A DNA stretch of 28,451 nt. Source: Streptomyces roseochromogenus subsp. oscitans DS 12.976 (GTDB lineage: Bacteria; Actinomycetota; Actinomycetes; Streptomycetales; Streptomycetaceae). How positions within the stretch are numbered: the stretch's first letter is position 1; each line of letters begins with the position of its first letter. The notes beneath the pieces were generated by a model, which did no database searches, had not been told where the DNA came from, and saw nothing but the letters and a program-made list of their open reading frames with translations. Positions 24,333 through 28,451 of the stretch are shown piece by piece. The stretch lies in assembly GCF_000497445.1 (NCBI RefSeq), contig NZ_CM002285.1, positions 539,864 through 568,314 on the forward strand, given 5' to 3'. A program made the position numbers and the translations under genes.

Positions 24333-24863
24333 TCATCTCCTGGTCGATGAGCCCGCCACGGCTCGACGCGCGAGCCACCCCGCCTTCTTCCGCACTGCGG
24401 GGCTCGGGTCGTTGACGTGGGATTTCTGCAAGGCGGCGGCCGCACTCGCATCGGACCGGGCGAACTTGCCGACGAGTTCGGCGGCCATGGCCCGGACGTG
24501 CGGGTCGGGATCAGCGGCCAAGTGGTGCAGAGCCGGTTCGAGGACCTGGTCCGGGCCCGGTGCGCAAGTGTCACCCTTGCATCGGTCACAGGCCAGGGCG
24601 TGGAACGCGGCGATCCTGACGCGGGCGTCGGAATCGTCGGCCATGGTGACGAGTTCGCCCATCGATTCGGTGTCGACCAGGTGATCGAGAAGGCGGCAAC
24701 AGCCCTCACGGACGGCCGGGTTCCGGTCGCGCAAGCCGGCGCGGATGGCGTGTACCGCGTTCTCCCCGCGCCTCAGCAACTCGCGGTATGCCGTAGTGGT
24801 GCGTCGGGGATCGCCCAAGCAGGAGACGAGAGCTTCGTTGTCGGTCCTGACAAATCCGAGCAT
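24333..24863 (-). CDS. HEAT-repeat protein
   Basis: This 176-residue soluble protein is made of about four HEAT-like helical repeats. Repeated elements are LRDRNPAVREGCCRLLDHLV, DDSDARVRIAAFHALAC, DPDPHVRAMAAELVGKFA and NDPSPAVRKKAGWLAR. Such proteins serve as scaffolds for protein-protein contact. A pair of cysteines (CDRCKGDTC) lies in the third repeat and could bind metal or form a disulfide. The ATG at 24863 gives the family-like N-terminus LGFVRTDNEALVSCLGDP, but no ribosome site is clear. An in-frame ATG at 24980 would add 39 residues of low-complexity character. No neighbour suggests a specific partner. Confidence 0.8.
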   Translation of the reverse strand: MLGFVRTDNEALVSCLGDPRRTTTAYRELLRRGENAVHAIRAGLRDRNPAVREGCCRLLDHLVDTESMGELVTMADDSDARVRIAAFHALACDRCKGDTCAPGPDQVLEPALHHLAADPDPHVRAMAAELVGKFARSDASAAAALQKSHVNDPSPAVRKKAGWLARRAVAGSSTRR

Positions 24864-25236
24864 GGTCGTAGTGTCGGGCCACAGAGTCGATCCGGGCAAA
24901 GCGATTTCCAGGTCCGTGAGACGACCGGACGGGCTTGGACGCCTGTACCAGGAGTGCAACAACGGCTGGTGTGCCGTCATGTACGCCGGCTACTTCGAGA
25001 AGGACCAGGCGACGCTGGGGCGGCGACTTCCAGTACGCGCTGGCGCACTCCATGCCCTCGGGAATCCCCTTCGACCCGAACCCACGTGAGTGCCGATCTG
25101 GCCGAAGCCCGCAGCGGGCGCGGAGCGACCGTCTTCGACTGGCTGACCGAGATCTTCGAGGATCGCGCGCCGGGTGTCCTGCGCCTGCGGTGATATCCCG
25201 TTGAGGGTCCTGGGGCAGACACGTAGGGTCAGCGAC
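24864..25236. other. Region with possible gene fragments, unassigned
   Basis: Forward frames contain short protein-like stretches (LYQECNNGWCAVMYAGYFEK, then in another frame GGDFQYALAHSMPSGIPFDP, then ATVFDWLTEIFEDRAPG). They do not join into one reading frame and match no family I recognise. They may be remnants of a broken forward gene. The promoter of the YqeY-like gene should be near the right end. Confidence 0.3.
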
Positions 25237-25590
25237 ATGTCCCTGCGCCCTCAGATGCGTCAAGCCCTTCGGGAAGCCATGCGTGCCCGCGACAAGGTCG
25301 CGGTGAGCGCCTTGCGTTCCACGCTCGCCGTGCTGGACAACGCCGAGGCGGTGCCGGTGGGGGCGGCGGAGCTGCACGGTGTGGCCATCGAGGCGGCGCC
25401 GGTCGGTGTCGGCACCACCGAGGCCGCCCGGCGTGAACTGAGCGAGCAGCACATCACCGACCTCGTACGAGCCGAAGCCGAGGAACGCCTCACGGTCGCC
25501 GCACAGTTCTCGGCACACGCACAGGCCGACCGCGCGAAGTTGCTCCGCGAGGAAGCCGCCGTACTGCTCCGTCTCCTCGACCACGCCTAG
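25237..25590 (+). CDS. GatB/YqeY-domain-like protein
   Basis: This 117-residue soluble helical protein resembles the YqeY family. The N-terminal LRPQMRQALREAMRARDKVAVSALRSTLAVLDNAEA corresponds to the typical YqeY start, where conserved members have MKARD and the LR motif. The C-terminal half has a helix with ITDLVRAEAEERL and ends in LLRLLDHA. YqeY domains share a fold with the tail of the GatB amidotransferase and are thought to contact tRNA, but the role of the free-standing proteins is unclear. The ATG at 25237 fits the family start. The stop overlaps that of a minus-strand fragment (CTAG). Confidence 0.8.
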   Translation: MSLRPQMRQALREAMRARDKVAVSALRSTLAVLDNAEAVPVGAAELHGVAIEAAPVGVGTTEAARRELSEQHITDLVRAEAEERLTVAAQFSAHAQADRAKLLREEAAVLLRLLDHA

Positions 25591-25870
25591 CGTCCGCCGA
25601 ACGGCTCGGCACGCACCGACGCCGTGTCCCCACGGATGCCGAAGCCGTTCAGGGCGGCCTCGTCACGGCGGCACCCCATGGCGTACGTGCCGAGTCGCAT
25701 CGCGGCCTCCCCGTCAGCGGTACGCTCCCACGTCGGATGCCGACGCATGTCGCCCTCGAATGCCACGAGTTGCGTGGGAAAACCCGTGGACGTGACGGGA
25801 ATCAGGGCACACAGCTCCTGATGCTGCTCGCCCAGTGCCCTGAGCGTGAAGTCGAGCCGGTCGCCGCCCC
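25587..25870 (-). pseudogene. C-terminal gene fragment of unknown family
   Basis: The minus frame RLDFTLRALGEQHQELCALIP, VTSTGFPTQLVAFEGDMRRH and AMRLGTYAMGCRRDEAALNG looks like a natural protein and ends at 25587. It lacks a convincing start: the only GTG is at VAFEGDM and has no ribosome site, and the frame upstream loses coding character. It is probably the 3' end of a truncated gene. I do not recognise the family. Confidence 0.4.
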
Positions 25871-25987
25871 TTCGGTGGGCGGGCTTCTGCGAGTCGCGTA
25901 CAGCAGCCCGTGGTTGGCCACGCGGTGGACACGACCCACGCCCCGAACCGCACCCGCGCACATCCCTTACCCGCAGGGCCGGCCCTG

Positions 25988-26725
25988 TCACTTGAGGATG
26001 TTGACCGCCCGTGCGACGACGAGGACCACGGTCACCAGGGACACCGAGGACTGCAGCATCATCAGCATCTTCGACCAGCGGGACAGAGGCATGACGTCGG
26101 TCGGGCTGAAAGCGGTGGCGTTGGTGAAGGAGAGGTAGAGGTAGTCCGGGAAGGCCGGTTCCCAGTCCGGTGGGGCGACCTCCGGGCTCTGCATCTGTAC
26201 GAAGAGGAAGTCGGCGTACTCGTGTTGTCCGCGGACCCGGGCCATGGGGCCGCCGCGGTCCCACTCCCAGTACCACAGGGCGAACACGATGACGTTCGTC
26301 AGCCAGATGACCCCGCCGGTCAGCAGCAGCGGCACCGCGTTGTCTCCGCCCCTGCCGCTCACCAGATCACCGACCAGCCGGACCGCCGCCCAGCCGTTGG
26401 CCACGCTGATGACTCCGGCCAGGGCCAGGCCCAGGTACCGCAGCAGTCGGGTACGGGGCTCCACCCGCCGGGGACTGCTCGCGACCAGTGCGGCCAGCAG
26501 CGCCAGCTCCAGTGCGGGCAGGGCCCAGGAAGGGTGGAGGAGGATGAGCCGGTGCGGCAAGGTCAGTTGCAGGGCCACGGCCGCCAGGATCACCGCCGTC
26601 ACAGTCCAGCGCGGCTCACCCCGGGTCGCCTGACGCCAGGCCGGAACCAGCTCGCGCTCACCGCTCTCCAACAACCGCTCGATCCTGGCCAGCCGGCTCC
26701 GCGCGTCATCCATGTCGTCGTTCAT
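25988..26725 (-). CDS. Channel-like integral membrane protein
   Basis: This 245-residue protein has a charged N-terminal helix (MDDARSRLARIERLLESGERE). Membrane segments lie at about 38-57, 63-83, 93-118 and 130-152, then an extracytoplasmic loop and a final helix at about 215-245. The last part, DYLYLSFTNATAFSPTDVMPL followed by SRWSKMLMMLQ and VLVVARAVNIL, has the layout of the pore loop and second helix of two-helix K+ channels. In place of the T-x-GYGD selectivity filter it has TAFSPTD. It is thus a channel relative with a changed filter, or a family derived from channels such as DUF1345. The ATG at 26725 lacks a strong ribosome site. Confidence 0.75.
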   Translation of the reverse strand: MNDDMDDARSRLARIERLLESGERELVPAWRQATRGEPRWTVTAVILAAVALQLTLPHRLILLHPSWALPALELALLAALVASSPRRVEPRTRLLRYLGLALAGVISVANGWAAVRLVGDLVSGRGGDNAVPLLLTGGVIWLTNVIVFALWYWEWDRGGPMARVRGQHEYADFLFVQMQSPEVAPPDWEPAFPDYLYLSFTNATAFSPTDVMPLSRWSKMLMMLQSSVSLVTVVLVVARAVNILK

Positions 26726-26760
26726 GACGAGGATTGTCCCGCTCGGACGTCTGCCGCCGA

Positions 26761-26796
26761 GCACCCGGACCGGCGGAGGCACCCGGACCGGCGGAG
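26761..26796. repeat. Two-copy 18-bp direct repeat
   Basis: GCACCCGGACCGGCGGAG occurs twice in tandem without mismatch, upstream of the channel-like gene. It has no coding role that I can see. Confidence 0.85.
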
Positions 26797-26984
26797 GCAT
26801 GAGCGCATCGGCTTCGTCGGCGAAGGCCCGGGCCCGCCCAGGAGCCCATGGTCACCCGGCCGGATACGCGAGGGCGGGCACGTGATCTGGGCCGAAGGAG
26901 CGGTCGACGGCCGGGCTGGGCGGGTCCACGTCGGCCTGAGCGGGGGTCTGCCGACGTGGACCCGCTGGCCCGCCGGGCCCTGCC

Positions 26985-27650
26985 TCAGGCGGGTCGCTCG
27001 TCGCGTGCCTGTGGGGCCGTGCCGGGGTGGCGTGGGCCCACGGGGAGCACGGTGCGGGCATGTGTTTCGTTGATGACGGTCGCCGCCGATGCGTACCAGG
27101 CGGCGAGTCCTGTCGCGATGCCGAACCATCCGCCCACCTGGGTCATGGCGTGCGGCTGCGCCCCCGTCTGGAAGGCGCCGATCGCCAGGAAGAGGAAGGT
27201 GAGCGTGAGCAGCGCCAGCACCACCAGCACGGCGAGGGTGACGCGGAGCGCCGCGATGGTCATATAAGCCGTGAAGATCGCCCAGCCGAGCAGGAACAGA
27301 CCCAGCGCGTTGTGCGCGTCACCGGCGAGCGCCAGACGCGGCACGATCCACCAGTAAGCCAGCCAGAAGGCGGCGAACGACACGAACGCCGTCGCGCCGA
27401 AGGTGTTGCCGCGGCGGAATTCGAACAGACCCGCGGCGAACTGGGCGATGCCCCCGTAGAACGCGGCCAGGCCCAGCACCGGAATGACGGCGGCGCCCTC
27501 CTTCAACAGGTTGGTGTTGATGATCGAGAGCAGCAGCGTGGTCAGGGCGAAGCCGGCCAGGCCCAGCGGAGCGGGGTCGCCCGGTACCGCCGGGCGCGGG
27601 TTTCCCGCTGGTGGCTGCTCCGGGTGGAGGCTCCTCGTGTCCTCGTTCAT
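26985..27650 (-). CDS. Acetate uptake transporter family protein (GPR1/FUN34/SatP)
   Basis: This 221-residue membrane protein has six hydrophobic helices, as in SatP/YaaH acetate-succinate transporters. The family signature NPxPLGL-x-x-F-x-LTT appears as DPAPLGLAGFALTTLLLS at the start of helix 1. It is followed by the NTNLL and FYGGIAQFAAGLFEFRRGNTFGATAF segments that characterise the family. It probably moves acetate or another small monocarboxylate across the membrane. I chose the ATG at 27650 because AAGGG lies nine bases upstream; an ATG at 27659 is directly adjacent to that site. The C-terminal tail is hydrophilic. Confidence 0.92.
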   Translation of the reverse strand: MNEDTRSLHPEQPPAGNPRPAVPGDPAPLGLAGFALTTLLLSIINTNLLKEGAAVIPVLGLAAFYGGIAQFAAGLFEFRRGNTFGATAFVSFAAFWLAYWWIVPRLALAGDAHNALGLFLLGWAIFTAYMTIAALRVTLAVLVVLALLTLTFLFLAIGAFQTGAQPHAMTQVGGWFGIATGLAAWYASAATVINETHARTVLPVGPRHPGTAPQARDERPA

Positions 27651-27751
27651 GACCGGCATCCCTTCGACGAGAGCCTGCGCCTACCTTTACGGAAAGTACC
27701 CGTTTGTCGTATTTATTAGGCCTTTCCCTGCTTGTTCGTTGCCTCGACGGA

Positions 27752-28159
27752 TCAGCCGGCCGTGGTCACCATGACGAGGCCGAAGCCGATCAGCACGACA
27801 CCCGTCGTACGGCCCGTCCGCCAGGGGCTTCCGGCCCTGGCGGACGGGCCGGCCTCAGGCACGGCGGGTGCGGCGGCGCGGTGCTGGCGCAGGGTCTGTA
27901 CGCCGAGAAACACCAGGTAGCCGGCACCGAGGAGCTTGACGACCAGGTAGGCCGCCGGTGCCGCGGCGAGCGCGGCCGCGAGCCCGGCCACGGCCAGCAC
28001 ACCCCAGAGCAGCAGCCCGGTCGCGATCCCGGCGACGGTCCGGAAGGCGTCCGCGGGGCCCGCCACCAGGGCCCTGCGGGTCACGACCGCCATGTCCGGT
28101 CCGGGCACGATGGTCAGCAGTCCGAGGACGCCGATCGCCGCCGCGAGGTGGGTCAGCAT
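27752..28159 (-). pseudogene. LysE/RhtB-family amino-acid exporter with internal deletion
   Basis: The 135-residue frame begins like a normal LysE exporter (LTIVPGPDMAVVTRRALVAG, then GLLLWGVLAVAGLAA and LLGAGYLVFLGVQTLR). Shortly after, SPWRTGRT leads directly into TGVVLIGFGLVMVTTAG, the characteristic end of the family. Intact members have about 205-215 residues, and the section with NPKAALFYLSVLPQF and the next two helices is missing. The frame is kept, so a shortened protein could be made, but loss of three helices should abolish transport. The ATG at 28159 has GAGGGGAGG upstream. It lies 137 bp after the end of a PLP-lyase gene on the same strand. Confidence 0.8.
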
Positions 28160-28176
28160 GCCGCCGGCCTCCCCTC

Positions 28177-28246
28177 AAGGCCGGCGACAAGGCCAGTGAC
28201 AAGGCCGGTGACATGCGGGGACATGGGGTCGGCGACATGCGGGGAC
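28177..28246. repeat. Short tandem repeats upstream of the LysE-type gene
   Basis: Three 12-bp units of the type AAGGCCGGCGAC follow one another at 28177-28212, with one or two changes. Then GACATGCGGGGAC occurs twice (28210-28222 and 28234-28246). They lie in the 5' leader of the exporter gene, just upstream of its ribosome site. Confidence 0.85.
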
Positions 28247-28296
28247 GGAATACAGGTGCGGTGGTTCAACTCAGAGATCTCTCAGGTGTCGACTGT

Positions 28297-28451
28297 TCAC
28301 TGACCAGAGGTGTGGTGGGGATTGGCGGACGGGCCTTCGGTGCTCAGCAGCACGACCACCGAGGTCGCGTCGAGCCCCAGTGCCGTACGCCGCTCATCGG
28401 CACCCGTGCCGCCGAGTACCGTGCGGAGGCCGGCGAGTGCGGCCGCCCCGC
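28297..28451 (-). CDS. C-terminus of a PLP-dependent lyase (diaminopropionate ammonia-lyase-like), partial
   Basis: The last 51 codons of a minus-strand gene enter from the right edge. The sequence AALAGLRTVLGG, then RRTALGLDATSVVVLLSTEGP fits the end of fold-type II PLP enzymes. The best match is the diaminopropionate ammonia-lyase group, which closes with a strand followed by N/S-TEG. These enzymes deaminate small amino acids to 2-oxo acids. The LysE-type exporter downstream would fit an amino-acid metabolism unit. The assignment rests on a short stretch only. Confidence 0.5.
   Translation of the reverse strand, partial: GAAALAGLRTVLGGTGADERRTALGLDATSVVVLLSTEGPSANPHHTSGQ

Noticed and set aside
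28177..28246. Short repeats as a CRISPR array
   Set aside because: Units are 12-13 bp, directly adjacent and without spacers; no cas genes are nearby.

Overview
The window is high-GC actinobacterial DNA and almost certainly comes from a Streptomyces chromosome. The evidence is strong G/C third-position bias, GTG starts, GGAGG-type ribosome sites and typical Streptomyces families (DauR/YheO regulator, Ada-AlkA fusion, Caa3-type CtaG, nitrate reductase fused to a flavoprotein). Most intact genes are on the minus strand. Many decayed genes lie among them, above all from 16.5 kb to the right end, which fits an accessory or chromosome-arm region. I found no tRNA, rRNA, CRISPR array or intact insertion sequence.

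Left part (1-5.4 kb). A molybdenum hydroxylase operon (2Fe-2S subunit, then FAD subunit running off the edge) is divergent from a TetR gene. The gap between them carries two identical perfect palindromes, the likely operator pair. Next come a possible LuxR remnant and a minus-strand run: OmpR-type response regulator, overlapping histidine kinase, a small helical exported protein with two cysteines, and a small lipoprotein.

Middle (5.4-16.5 kb). A CtaG-like membrane protein lies beside a roughly 1,390-residue, apparently self-sufficient assimilatory nitrate reductase: molybdopterin domain, flavodoxin, then FAD/NADPH reductase. A secreted lamin-tail protein with hexapeptide repeats follows. A PEP mutase-like enzyme is downstream of an Ada-AlkA fusion whose glycosylase active-site motifs look degenerate. 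A TetR gene is divergent from a cupin and an alpha/beta hydrolase, with a clear promoter overlapped by an 18-bp palindrome.

Right part (16.5-28.45 kb). Intact genes are arginyl-tRNA synthetase, a DauR-like regulator, HtpG, a HEAT-repeat protein, a YqeY-like protein, a channel-like membrane protein and an acetate-family transporter. Between them are broken genes: a DUF1345-type membrane protein, a D-amino-acid PLP enzyme directly downstream of its presumed DauR-like regulator, a FabF-like ketosynthase, several small exported proteins, and a LysE exporter with an apparent in-frame internal deletion. The window ends in the C-terminus of a PLP-dependent lyase.

No wholly new multi-gene system is evident. 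The best leads are the two-component operon with its exported helical protein, the AlkA fusion lacking its catalytic motif, the DauR-like regulator that has lost its enzyme, the operator-controlled cupin/hydrolase pair, and a pore-like membrane protein with no canonical selectivity filter.
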